The translations under genes were made by a program, and so were the position numbers. A DNA stretch of 64,000 bases from Spirochaetaceae bacterium (lineage in GTDB: Bacteria; Myxococcota_A; UBA9160; UBA4427), in NCBI GenBank assembly GCA_020632655.1, contig JACKFD010000004.1, forward strand, positions 248,001 through 312,000. The letters run 5' to 3'. Of this stretch, positions 8,133 through 16,031 are shown piece after piece. Under the pieces are notes generated by a model, which was given only the letters and a program-made list of their open reading frames with translations, searched no databases and was not told where the DNA came from. Position 1 is the stretch's first letter. Each line of letters opens with the position of its first letter.

Positions 8133-9446
8133 ATGCGTTCCAACTTGATCACCGTTGTCACCACCGTCGCGAGCGCGTTGCTCGTGGCGCCGGTGGCCGT
8201 CGCCGACGCGGTCCAGGAGCAGCTCAGGCTCATGGAACAGCGGATGGCGGAGATGGAGGATCGTCTCCAGGCGACCTCCGACGAACTTCGTTCGGCCCGG
8301 GCCACCGTCGAGACGCAGCAGGGGCTGCTGACCGACGCGGGCCTCATCGAGAGCGAGGACAAGGGTCTTCGCTCGAGTGTCGGCAGCTTCTTCGAGATGG
8401 TCGACGTCGATGGTGTTGCGGCGGCCAGCTACAACTACCGCTTCATCGATCGCGGCGACAACGACGGTGGCAACACCGGCGCGCGCAACGACACCTACTT
8501 CACCCACCCGAACGGCGACGCCTTCCAGATCGACCAGCTCTGGATCACGGTCGACAAGACGCCGACCGAGGAGAGCCGGGGCGGCTTCCACGCCGACTTC
8601 GTCTGGGGTGAGACGGCGGACAGCCAGGTGAACGGCTCGGGGAACAACTCGGACGGCACCGCGCTCGACTCGGGAATGATCTACACGGCCTACGCGAGCT
8701 GGCTCGCTCCGATCGGTAACGGCGTGCAGATCGACGCCGGTCGTCTGGCGACCGTCCTCGGCGCCGAGGTCCTGAAGGCGAATGCGAACTTCAACGTGAC
8801 CAACGGCGTGGTCTTCCAGAACCTCCAGCCCTTCACGCACGCCGGCGTGTCCTTCACGACGGCGCTGAACGACTCGACGACCCTCGTCGCTGGCGTCGTG
8901 AACAACGTCTACAACGACGCCAACTTCTCCGTCGATCGCGACAAGGCGGGCTATGCCCAGCTCCAGTTCGCGGGTGATTCCTTCGGCCTGAACGTCGGCG
9001 CGATCGTCGGCGAGGACGGGGCGCAGAATCGCTGCGACGCGAGCGAGACCGACTGCAACACGTCGGTCGTCGACGTCGTCGCCTCGGTCAGCCCGACCGA
9101 TGCGATCGAGGCGTGGGTGAACTTCGACTGGGTCCGCTACTTCGGCTCGGACGTCAAGGACGGGGACAAGTTCGGCATCGCCGGCGCTGCGCGCGTCGCC
9201 GTCGCCGAGAACACCCGGCTGGCGACCCGCGTCGAGTACCTGCACGAGAACTCGGTCACCCGCGCGAGCAACGCGCAGGACGATCGATCGCTCGTGACGG
9301 TGACCGGCACGCTCGACCAGGAGGTCGCCGAGGGCGTCCACATCCGGGGCGAGCTCCGCTGGGACAAGGAGCTCGAGACGGACGACTTCACGAGCCAGGA
9401 CGACGACCAGCTCGTCGGCCTCCTCGAGATGTACTACGAGTTCTAG
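8133..9446 (+). CDS. Outer-membrane beta-barrel porin
   Basis: 437 residues with a typical signal peptide (cleavage predicted after VAVA, residue 24). It continues with a short coiled coil (EQLRLMEQRMAEMEDRLQATSDEL) and then alternating amphipathic strands ending in MYYEF, the aromatic C-terminus recognised by the BAM machinery. The N-terminal coiled coil could trimerise or span the periplasm. The single pair of Cys (RCDASETDC) in an extracellular-type loop could form a disulfide. Base composition is less extreme than in neighbours, with many Asn/Asp codons, as expected for a highly expressed porin. A sigma-54 promoter precedes it and a strong terminator follows. Confidence 0.88.
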   Translation: MRSNLITVVTTVASALLVAPVAVADAVQEQLRLMEQRMAEMEDRLQATSDELRSARATVETQQGLLTDAGLIESEDKGLRSSVGSFFEMVDVDGVAAASYNYRFIDRGDNDGGNTGARNDTYFTHPNGDAFQIDQLWITVDKTPTEESRGGFHADFVWGETADSQVNGSGNNSDGTALDSGMIYTAYASWLAPIGNGVQIDAGRLATVLGAEVLKANANFNVTNGVVFQNLQPFTHAGVSFTTALNDSTTLVAGVVNNVYNDANFSVDRDKAGYAQLQFAGDSFGLNVGAIVGEDGAQNRCDASETDCNTSVVDVVASVSPTDAIEAWVNFDWVRYFGSDVKDGDKFGIAGAARVAVAENTRLATRVEYLHENSVTRASNAQDDRSLVTVTGTLDQEVAEGVHIRGELRWDKELETDDFTSQDDDQLVGLLEMYYEF

Positions 9447-9472
9447 TCCATCGATCGAGTCGTGAGCAGAAC

Positions 9473-9510
9473 GGGCGCGGCGTCCTCGGACGTCGCGCCC
9501 TTCTCTGTTT
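9473..9510 (+). terminator. Rho-independent terminator of porin
   Basis: An 11-bp stem (9473-9483 with 9490-9500, one G-U pair, 6-nt loop) is followed by TTCTCTGTTT. It starts 27 nt after the porin stop. Confidence 0.88.
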
Positions 9511-9713
9511 CAGGGGTCCGGCTCTCCGGACCGGTCCACGCGACACGGCACGCGACGTCCACCGGGAACCGCGACGCCTACCGTGAGGCCCACGCGCCCC
9601 GCGTCATCCTCGCGATCCATGCCACCGACGCGACGACTCGACGGCCGTCGGCGTGTACGGGCCGACGACCGCCGCGGCGGCTCGTCTCGAGATCGGGAAG
9701 CGGCCTCGCGCCG

Positions 9714-9989
9714 CTAGCTCATCCGCCAGGTCGCCGTGATGCCGAGCTTGTCCATCTTGGCGTAGAGCGTGCGCCGGCCGATGCCGAGTACGCGCGCGGC
9801 GGCGGAGCGATTGCCGCGGCACTCGCGAAGCGCCTGGGTGATCCGGTACGCCTCCGCGAGGTCGAGCCACGCCTTCAGGCTCTGCGGGGCATCGTCGGAG
9901 TGGCCGGCGACGGCCGCCTCCCGCACGAATCGCGCGAACTCGTCGATGTAGTCGGTCGGGGGCGGGCTGTAGCTCTGGGGCATGCTCAT
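9714..9989 (-). CDS. Orphan Fis-type HTH DNA-binding protein
   Basis: 91 residues whose C-terminal half is a Fis/NtrC-type helix-turn-helix: ITQALRECRGNRSAAARVLGIGRRTLYAKMDKLGI. There is no receiver or AAA+ domain, so this is a free-standing DNA-binding module like the tail of a sigma-54 activator. The start chosen is the first of two close ATGs, preceded by a GAGAGAGAG ribosome site. A near-consensus sigma-54 promoter lies ~130 bp upstream. It could compete with or assist the window's enhancer-binding proteins. It is divergent from the PII gene. Confidence 0.75.
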   Translation of the reverse strand: MSMPQSYSPPPTDYIDEFARFVREAAVAGHSDDAPQSLKAWLDLAEAYRITQALRECRGNRSAAARVLGIGRRTLYAKMDKLGITATWRMS

Positions 9990-10120
9990 GGGCTCTCTCT
10001 CTGCTCGCATCGAGGGGTTCGTGGGCGCCTGGCGGCCCGCGGTCGCGACGACCCCGGGCACTGGCCGACGCGTCTCGGCGGGGGGTGGACGCCGGGCACG
10101 GCCGGACGTGCGACGAGAAG

Positions 10121-10136
10121 TGCAAGGCGCGTTCCA
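10121..10136 (-). promoter_or_regulatory. Sigma-54-like promoter for the Fis-type HTH gene
   Basis: On the minus strand TGGAACGCGCCTTGCA has GG-N10-GC and one mismatch to TGGCACG-N4-TTGCW. It points at the gene starting at 9989, leaving a leader of about 120 nt. Confidence 0.6.
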
Positions 10137-10338
10137 AGGGCATTTCCGCCCGCTTCCGTCGCGCGTCCGTGACACATGCGCGATCGCGACGGCCTGAGGC
10201 GCGTCCCAGCCGATCCCGTCGGCGTCGAGGCCGGCAGACGGCGGCGCGGGTCGGCCGCGTGATGCTCGATTCGCGGGCAGCGCTGCTGCCGCGCTGTGCA
10301 CGATTCGGCTCGATTGGGCGCGGGGTGTTTGTGGTACC

Positions 10339-10353
10339 GTGCGGAATCCGCAC
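10339..10353. promoter_or_regulatory. Palindrome upstream of the PII gene
   Basis: GTGCGGA-A-TCCGCAC is a perfect 7-bp dyad with 1-nt spacer, 87 bp before the PII start. It could be an operator; no regulator family is assigned. Confidence 0.4.
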
Positions 10354-10440
10354 ACCTCCCGCGGGTCATCGAGACCCGTCGCGGGCAGTCCGCAGCACAA
10401 TCATCGCGCCGCGATCGGCGCGCGACGGAGTGGTCGGCAG

Positions 10441-10779
10441 ATGAAGAAGGTCGAAGCGATCATCAAGCCCTTCAAGCTCGACGACGTGAAGGAGGCCCTC
10501 GGCGAGATCGGCGTCGAGGGTCTGACCGTGTCGGAGGTGAAGGGATTCGGTCGCCAGAAGGGCCATACCGAGCTCTATCGCGGCGCCGAGTACGTCGTGG
10601 ACTTCCTGCCGAAGATCAAGCTCGAGATCGTGGTGTCGGACGAGCTCGTCGAGCGCGTGATCGACGCGATCTGCAACGCCGCGAACACGGGCAAGATCGG
10701 CGACGGAAAGATCTTCGTGCTGCCGCTCGAAGAGGCCGTGCGCATCCGGACGGGCGAGCGCGGCCCCGCGGCCGTCTGA
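10441..10779 (+). CDS. glnB: Nitrogen regulatory protein PII
   Basis: 112 residues, the standard PII length. The opening MKKVEAIIKPFKLDDVKEAL, the T-loop with Tyr51 (RGAEYVVDFLPK) that GlnD uridylylates, and the C-terminal GKIGDGKIFV and EEAVRIRTGE blocks are all intact. It should sense 2-oxoglutarate and ATP/ADP and signal nitrogen status. GGAG lies about 8 nt before the ATG. Unusually the next gene is not glnA, amtB or nadE but a secreted DUF3604 protein whose ATG overlaps the stop (TGATG). Confidence 0.95.
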   Translation: MKKVEAIIKPFKLDDVKEALGEIGVEGLTVSEVKGFGRQKGHTELYRGAEYVVDFLPKIKLEIVVSDELVERVIDAICNAANTGKIGDGKIFVLPLEEAVRIRTGERGPAAV

Positions 10780-12767
10780 TGGCTCGCCGTCGTGCGTCGT
10801 GCGTCGCGCGATTCGCGCCGCGCGTAGCCGGCCTCGCCGCGATCGTCGTCCTCGCCACGCCCTTCGCTGCGACGCCGCCGCCCGCGAGTGCGACCGAGCC
10901 GTCGCCGCCGCCGCTCGCGTCGGCCGAGGCCGACGAGGCCGCGCCCGCCTCGCGGCGTCTGCTCTGGGGCGACACGCATCTCCATACGGCGTACTCCTTC
11001 GACGCCTTCCTGAACGGCAACCGCTCCGCCGATCCCGATACGGCCTATCGATGGGCGAAAGGCCTGCCCGTCATCCATCCCTACCATCGCGCCCGCGTCC
11101 GGATCGAGACGCCCCTCGACTTCCTCGTCGTCGCCGATCACGCGGAGTACCTCGGTGTGATCCGCAAGCTCTATTACGAGGTCGAGGACGGGCCCGCCGC
11201 CGCCTTCGCAGCACATGTGCGGCAGGCCTTCGACTCCGGCCGGGGCGCCGCGCTCTTCGCCGGCGTGCTGCCGGAGGCCGTGCTCGAGCCCGGGGAGACG
11301 CGCAACCCGATCGAGGATCTCGGCGCACCGACGGCACTGCCGATCGCGGGACAGGACGAGCCGCTGCGCCGCGACGCGTGGGCCGAGACGACGGCGGCTG
11401 CGGACCGACACGACGAGCCCGGGCGCTTCACGGCGATGATCGGCTGGGAGTGGAGCTCGCTGCCGAACGGCGCGAATCTGCATCGCGTCGTCATGACCTC
11501 CGCCGACGGCGAGACGGCGCGGCGCTTCATGCCCTACGCGTCGAGCGACTCGATGGTCCCGGAAGACCTGTGGAGCTGGCTCGACGCGACGAGTCGCGAG
11601 ACCGGCGCCGAGTTCGTCGCGATCCCGCACAACCCGAACATCTCGAAGGGCTACATGTGGGCGGAGACGCGGCTAGACGGCACGCCCTATACGGTCGAGA
11701 GTGCGCGGACGCGGGCGCGCTGGGAGCCGGTCGCGGAGGTGACCCAGTACAAGGGCGACTCGGAGACGCATCCCGACCTCTCGCCCGAGGACGAGTTCGC
11801 CGACTTCGAGACCTACGGCTACTACATCCAGCGCAACCGTCAGGACTATCTCGCGCAGCCGGGCGACTACGCCCGATCGGCGCTCGGGCGCGGCCTCGAG
11901 ATCGAGGCGCGGGTCGGTGCCAACCCGTACAAGTTCGGGATGATCGGTGCGACCGACTCGCATACGGGCCTGTCCGCGCCGGAAGAGGACAACTTCTGGG
12001 GCAAGATGGCCCTCGACTCGACGCCCGAGACGAAGATGAAGTTCGCGGGCGGGCGTGGGGCGACGGGCTGGAGCATGGGTGCGCAGGGCCTGGCGGGCGT
12101 CTGGGCCGAGGAGAATACGCGCGCCTCGATCCTCGCGGCGTTCAAGCGACGCGAGGTCTATGCGACGACGGGCTCGCGGATCCGATTGCGCTTCTTCGGG
12201 GGCTGGGACTACGACGCGGGGGACGTGCGAGCGGCGGATCTCGCGGAGCGCGGCTACGCGAAGGGCGTCCCGATGGGCGCCGACCTGCTCGGTCGTCCTG
12301 CCCCGCGACGCGGTCTCGGTCGCCTGCTCGGGCGCGGCGGCGACGCGGCGCCCTCCTTCCTTGTGCAGGCGGCGCGCGATCCGAAGGGCGCGAACCTCGA
12401 TCGCGTGCAGATCGTGAAGGGCTGGCTCGACGCCGAGGGGCGACGACGCGAGCAGGTCTACGACGTGGTGTGGTCCGGCGATCGCAGTCCCGATGCGTCG
12501 GGACGTCTGCCTGCGGTCGGCAGCACGGTCGATCTCGAGCGCGGCACGTACACGAACGCGATCGGCGAGCCCGAGCTCGTCGCGGTCTGGCGCGATCCCG
12601 ACTTCGACCCCGAGCAGCGCGCCTTCTACTACGTGCGCGTGCTCGAGATCCCGACGCCGCGACACTCGCTGCTCGATGCGCTCGCACTCGGCCAGGAGCC
12701 CGACGCCGAGCATCCGCCCACCCTCCAGGAGCGCGCCTACAGCTCGCCGATCTGGTACACGCCCTGA
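10779..12767 (+). CDS. Secreted DUF3604 family protein
   Basis: 662 residues with an N-terminal signal sequence (hydrophobic residues ~16-31, cleavage near ASA). The rest matches DUF3604 across its length: LLWGDTHLHTAYSFDAFLNG (a PHP-like HxH metal motif), LDFLVVADHAEYLG, EFVAIPHNPNISKG and GATDSHTGLSAP. The conserved His/Asp clusters suggest a metallohydrolase of the PHP/amidohydrolase type. The substrate is unknown. Translation is coupled to PII. The family is common in marine and environmental bacteria; the periplasmic location argues against a direct PII contact. Confidence 0.82.
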   Translation: MARRRASCVARFAPRVAGLAAIVVLATPFAATPPPASATEPSPPPLASAEADEAAPASRRLLWGDTHLHTAYSFDAFLNGNRSADPDTAYRWAKGLPVIHPYHRARVRIETPLDFLVVADHAEYLGVIRKLYYEVEDGPAAAFAAHVRQAFDSGRGAALFAGVLPEAVLEPGETRNPIEDLGAPTALPIAGQDEPLRRDAWAETTAAADRHDEPGRFTAMIGWEWSSLPNGANLHRVVMTSADGETARRFMPYASSDSMVPEDLWSWLDATSRETGAEFVAIPHNPNISKGYMWAETRLDGTPYTVESARTRARWEPVAEVTQYKGDSETHPDLSPEDEFADFETYGYYIQRNRQDYLAQPGDYARSALGRGLEIEARVGANPYKFGMIGATDSHTGLSAPEEDNFWGKMALDSTPETKMKFAGGRGATGWSMGAQGLAGVWAEENTRASILAAFKRREVYATTGSRIRLRFFGGWDYDAGDVRAADLAERGYAKGVPMGADLLGRPAPRRGLGRLLGRGGDAAPSFLVQAARDPKGANLDRVQIVKGWLDAEGRRREQVYDVVWSGDRSPDASGRLPAVGSTVDLERGTYTNAIGEPELVAVWRDPDFDPEQRAFYYVRVLEIPTPRHSLLDALALGQEPDAEHPPTLQERAYSSPIWYTP

Positions 12768-12803
12768 CGAGGGCCGATCCGGGTCGCACGCGGCGCTGCG
12801 CTG

Positions 12804-12872
12804 CGGCGACCGGGCGGCGAGGGAGAGCGTGCGCGTGACGGCGACCGGGCGGCGAGGGAGAGCGTGCGCGTG
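12804..12872 (+). repeat. 34-bp direct repeat duplicating a ribosome site and GTG start
   Basis: The sequences 12804-12837 and 12839-12872 are identical, with a period of 35 bp and one separating A. Each copy holds GGCGAGGGAG followed by GTGCGCGTG. Only the second copy is in frame with the downstream foldase. Confidence 0.9.
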
Positions 12873-13946
12873 TCGACGACGGGGAACGGGGGCTCGATCC
12901 GAAGGCTCGCCCGCGAGCCCCTCGTGCATTTCGTCGTCGTCGGCGTGCTCGGCTTCGCCATCGTCTCGCTCGTCGCCCGCGAGCCGTCACCGCGCGACCC
13001 GGGCGCATCCGACCCGTCGCGCGCCCGGGGCGTCGAGGACGGCGTGCGGGACGATGTCCCGATCCGGGTCTCCCGGGCCGATCTGCTCGCCTTCGTGCAG
13101 TCGCGGACCGGGCAGCCGGACGCGGCCCGCACGGAGCACGACTTCGACGCACTGTCCGGGGCGGCTCGGCGCGACTGGATCGATCGCTTCGTGCGCGAAG
13201 AGGCGCTCGTTCGGGAGGCCCGCGCACTCGGGCTCGACCGCGACGACGAGCTGATCCGGCGACATCTCGTCCGGAAGATGGAGTTCCTGACGGTCGCTGC
13301 GCTCGAGGACGCGCTCGAGCCCGATCGCGATGCGCTGGCGACCTACCATCGTCAGCACGCCGAGTCCTGGCGCGTGCCCGCGACCCTCACCTTCACGCAC
13401 GTCTTCGCGCGCGAGCGCACGCACGCCGAGGCGCTCCTCGCGCGACTCCGCAAGGACGCCGTCGCACCGGCGGACGCCCTCGCCCTCGGCGATCGCTTCC
13501 TCTACGACCGCCACTACGTCGACCGCACATTCGACGAGGTGAGGAGCCATTTCGGGGAGCCCTTCGCCGAGGCGCTCTCGCAGGCGAGCCCCGCGCCCGG
13601 CGTCGACTGGCTCGGCCCGCTCCGCTCGCAGCACGGCTGGCATCTCGTCGCGCTCGAACGCCGCGAGGCGGGTCGGCTGCCCGAGCTCGACGAGGTCGAA
13701 GGCCGCGTACGCGAGGACCTGTTGCGCATGCGGCGGGAGGCGGCGATCGACGCGGCGCTCGCGGAGATCGTCGACCGGTATCGCGTGGAGCTGGAGCCGG
13801 GTGTCGACCCGGCCGCCTCCCTCCCCGATTCGCCCGGGTCCGCTGGGGGTCCGTCGTCGGAGACTCCCGATCAAGTGCCGGACCCGGATCTGCGATCCGG
13901 TAGCGACGAATCGCATGGGGGAGCACGAGATGACGCACGCGGATGA
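12864..13946 (+). CDS. Membrane-anchored PpiC/SurA-like peptidyl-prolyl isomerase
   Basis: 360 residues. One N-terminal transmembrane segment (VHFVVVGVLGFAIVSLVA, about residues 21-38) anchors a periplasmic region. The middle (RRDWIDRFVREEALVREARALG, then DDELIRRHLVRKMEFL) matches the SurA_N-like chaperone part. The later LGPLRSQHGWHLVALERREAG is the closing strand of a parvulin rotamase domain. The C-terminal ~50 residues are Pro/Ser/Asp-rich and probably disordered. The start is GTG at 12864, next to GGCGAGGGAG. Its end overlaps the BLUF gene by 17 nt. It may help fold exported proteins such as the porin; this is inferred from family. Confidence 0.78.
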   Translation: MRVSTTGNGGSIRRLAREPLVHFVVVGVLGFAIVSLVAREPSPRDPGASDPSRARGVEDGVRDDVPIRVSRADLLAFVQSRTGQPDAARTEHDFDALSGAARRDWIDRFVREEALVREARALGLDRDDELIRRHLVRKMEFLTVAALEDALEPDRDALATYHRQHAESWRVPATLTFTHVFARERTHAEALLARLRKDAVAPADALALGDRFLYDRHYVDRTFDEVRSHFGEPFAEALSQASPAPGVDWLGPLRSQHGWHLVALERREAGRLPELDEVEGRVREDLLRMRREAAIDAALAEIVDRYRVELEPGVDPAASLPDSPGSAGGPSSETPDQVPDPDLRSGSDESHGGARDDARG

Positions 13947-14430
13947 ATCGGAGGAGGAGCTCGTCTCGCAGCTCGTCTACTCGAGCGCGGCGACCGAGCC
14001 CTTCGACGAGGCGCAGCTGATCGAGCTGCTGCGCCTTGCGCGTCGGAACAACGCCCGCCTCGGCGTGACCGGCATGCTCCTCTATCACGCAGGGACCTTC
14101 GTCCAGATGCTCGAAGGCGACGAGGAGGTCGTCGAGAGCCTCTTCGCCCGGATCGAGGAAGATCCCCGACACGACGAGACGCGCGTCCTGCTCAGGCGTT
14201 CGGACGTACCGCGGACCTTCGGCGAGTGGACGATGGGCTTCGTCCAGGCGACGCGTGAGATGATCGCGACGATCGACGGGCTGAACGACTTCCTTCGCGC
14301 GCGCGCGGGCGTTTCGGACGAGGACCTGTCTTCGGCGAGCTCGCAGGATGACGGCGATCGGGCGCTCAAGATCCTCGAGCAGTTCCGCGCCGGGCGGTGG
14401 CGACGGGAGATCCAGGGCGATCGCGGCTGA
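13930..14430 (+). CDS. BLUF-domain blue-light sensor
   Basis: 166 residues. Residues ~11-105 form a BLUF (FAD-binding) photoreceptor. The photoactive Tyr is in QLVYSSAAT (Y17), the flavin-contacting Asn is in ARRNNARLGVTGMLLYH (N40/N41), and the key Gln is in GTFVQMLEG (Q59), followed by the expected GFVQ region near W-TMGF. No output domain follows, only a ~50-residue acidic then helical tail, so it is a short BLUF that would signal by protein contact. The start ATG has GGGGGAG 8 nt upstream. An in-frame ATG at 13915 is less likely. The overlap with the foldase gene implies coupled translation. Confidence 0.9.
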   Translation: MTHADESEEELVSQLVYSSAATEPFDEAQLIELLRLARRNNARLGVTGMLLYHAGTFVQMLEGDEEVVESLFARIEEDPRHDETRVLLRRSDVPRTFGEWTMGFVQATREMIATIDGLNDFLRARAGVSDEDLSSASSQDDGDRALKILEQFRAGRWRREIQGDRG

Positions 14431-14533
14431 ACGACCGGCGGAGACGAGGTCGCATCGGCGCGTTCGAGCGGCGTCGCGCGCTGCGTCCGGCGGGGGCCCG
14501 CGCGGCGCGTCGTCGCCTGCCTTGCAGGAAGAT

Positions 14534-14546
14534 TGAAGAGTCTTCC
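14534..14546. promoter_or_regulatory. Candidate enhancer dyad for SRPBCC promoter
   Basis: TGAAG-AGT-CTTCC is a 5-3-5 dyad centred 84 bp upstream of the sigma-54 -12 GC. It is related to the elements upstream of SOD (22772) and catalase (27188). Confidence 0.5.
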
Positions 14547-14610
14547 CTCCGCGCGACGCCGCGAGTCGTGTGCGGGGCGCTCTGGTCCATCCGCTCCCCT
14601 CGTCGCATTG

Positions 14611-14626
14611 CGGCACGGCCCTTGCA
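14611..14626 (+). promoter_or_regulatory. Sigma-54 promoter for SRPBCC gene
   Basis: CGGCACGGCCCTTGCA contains the exact GGCACG-N4-TTGC core with GG-N10-GC spacing. The predicted start near 14637 gives a leader of ~90 nt containing a GACGCC/GGCGTC hairpin. Confidence 0.8.
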
Positions 14627-14728
14627 ATTTTCCAGGTCGACGCCTGCGAGGGCGTCCTCCTCGTCGCACCGACGCCTTCGCATCGCATTCCGCGGGCGTC
14701 GGCCGGTTGCGACGAGAAGGAGACCCTC

Positions 14729-15223
14729 ATGACCACGATCGAACGATCCATCGAGGTCGACGTTCCCGCGTCGACTGCCTACGCGGCCTGGACGCACTTC
14801 GAGCTCTTCCCCCACTTCATGCGGGACGTCGAGGAGGTACGTCAGGAAGACGACCGACACCTGCATTGGCGCGCGCGATTCTGGGGCCGCGTCGAGGAGT
14901 GGGACGCCTTGATCACGGAGCAGATCCCGGACAAGCGGATCGCCTGGCGATCCGAGGGCGGCACCGAGAACGCCGGCGTCGTCACCTTCCATCGGCTGAG
15001 CGACGACAGCGCACGCGTGATGCTGCAGATGGCCTATCAGCCCGAGACGTTGGCGGAGAAGGCGGCCGATCTGCTCGGCGTGCTCGGAAGACGGGTCGAG
15101 GCCGACCTGCGCGGCTTCAAGGTCTTCGTCGAACGCACGGGCGAAGATCTCACCGGCTGGCGCGGCACGATTCCCGCGCCGCGCGACGCCGCCGAACGGA
15201 CCGCCGCGGGAGGTAGCGCCTGA
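14729..15223 (+). CDS. SRPBCC (polyketide cyclase/dehydrase-like) protein
   Basis: 164 residues. The helix-grip START-like fold is seen in IERSIEVDVPASTAYAAWTHF, FPHFMRDVEEV, the WRARFWGRVEEWDALITEQ strand block and a C-terminal helix (ADLLGVLGRRVEADLRGFKVFV). This matches the COG5637 type often found next to stress or membrane-lipid genes. The fold binds hydrophobic ligands; no catalytic residues can be assigned. The start has a strong GAAGGAGA ribosome site. It is transcribed from a sigma-54 promoter, like the SOD and catalase genes in this window, so it is probably a stress protein. Confidence 0.82.
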   Translation: MTTIERSIEVDVPASTAYAAWTHFELFPHFMRDVEEVRQEDDRHLHWRARFWGRVEEWDALITEQIPDKRIAWRSEGGTENAGVVTFHRLSDDSARVMLQMAYQPETLAEKAADLLGVLGRRVEADLRGFKVFVERTGEDLTGWRGTIPAPRDAAERTAAGGSA

Positions 15224-15251
15224 GGCGGATCCGCCGGACACGGCGGGTCCG

Positions 15252-16031
15252 TCAGCCGGGCGACGGGCGCTCTCGATCCTCCGCGCGCGCCCGCGCGCCG
15301 GCGCCCGCGCCCGCCGACGCGCCGAGCCGGAGCGCGAGCCGCAAGGGCAGATGGTCCGAAGCGGCCCTCAGCCCGGGCGCTCGGAGCACCTCGACCCGGG
15401 ATCGTGCTCCGGGGATCCGACACGCGACACGGTCGAGCGGGAAGACGGGGCGGCGGCTCGGAAAGGTGCGCTCCCGGGAGAAGCGGCCGACCCGCTCGGC
15501 GAGGGGCGCGAGCTGGGCGCCCCAGGGCGTCCAGTCGTTGAGATCGCCCATGACGACGACGGGGGCCAGGGTGTCGACGCGTGCCAGGTGTGCGGCCAGT
15601 CTTCGGGCCTGGCGTCGGCGCTCGGTCGCGCGCAAGCCGAGATGGGTCGTCACCACCCGGAGACGACGCGTCTCCGACCCGCCCAGCGCGAGCAGCGCGT
15701 CGAGGGCGCAGCGTTCCTCCCGACCGCCGCCGACCGAGAGATCGATCTGTCGGCAGCGCAGCGGCGGCGCCCGGGTCAGGAGCGCGTTGCCGAAGTCGCC
15801 GCGGCCGGGCAGACAGCCGGTCGTGACGTGGTAGCCGGCGGCGCGCGCCAGCTCGAGCCAGTCGCGCCCCTCCACCTCCTGCAGCCCGACGACGTCGGCC
15901 CCGAGCCGACGGAGCCAGGCGAAGATCCGTCCTGGATCCCTGCGCAGATCGAGTCCGACCCAGCCGTGGACGTTCCAGGTGAGCAGGTCCAGCTCCAGGA
16001 TGCCCGGATCCTCCAGGCCCGACGGCCGCAC
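15252..16031 (-). CDS. Endonuclease/exonuclease/phosphatase (EEP) family hydrolase
   Basis: 259 residues with the EEP motif set: LLTWNVHGW (Asn), VVGLQEVEG (catalytic Glu), VVVMGDLNDW (Asp/Asn), and the closing SDHLPLRLAL (Asp-His). No signal peptide is evident. The likely start is a GTG whose G is also the last base of the upstream stop (TAGTG), so translation is coupled to the PLD-VTT gene. Such EEP proteins next to phospholipase D genes are thought to act on phosphodiester-containing lipids or nucleic acids. The C-terminal tail is Ala/Gly/Arg-rich. Confidence 0.82.
   Translation of the reverse strand: MRPSGLEDPGILELDLLTWNVHGWVGLDLRRDPGRIFAWLRRLGADVVGLQEVEGRDWLELARAAGYHVTTGCLPGRGDFGNALLTRAPPLRCRQIDLSVGGGREERCALDALLALGGSETRRLRVVTTHLGLRATERRRQARRLAAHLARVDTLAPVVVMGDLNDWTPWGAQLAPLAERVGRFSRERTFPSRRPVFPLDRVACRIPGARSRVEVLRAPGLRAASDHLPLRLALRLGASAGAGAGARARAEDRERPSPG

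Noticed and set aside
7491..9341. A 616-codon minus-strand frame across the porin
   Set aside because: Antisense to a porin with signal peptide, strands and terminal Phe; the translated product shows no domain.
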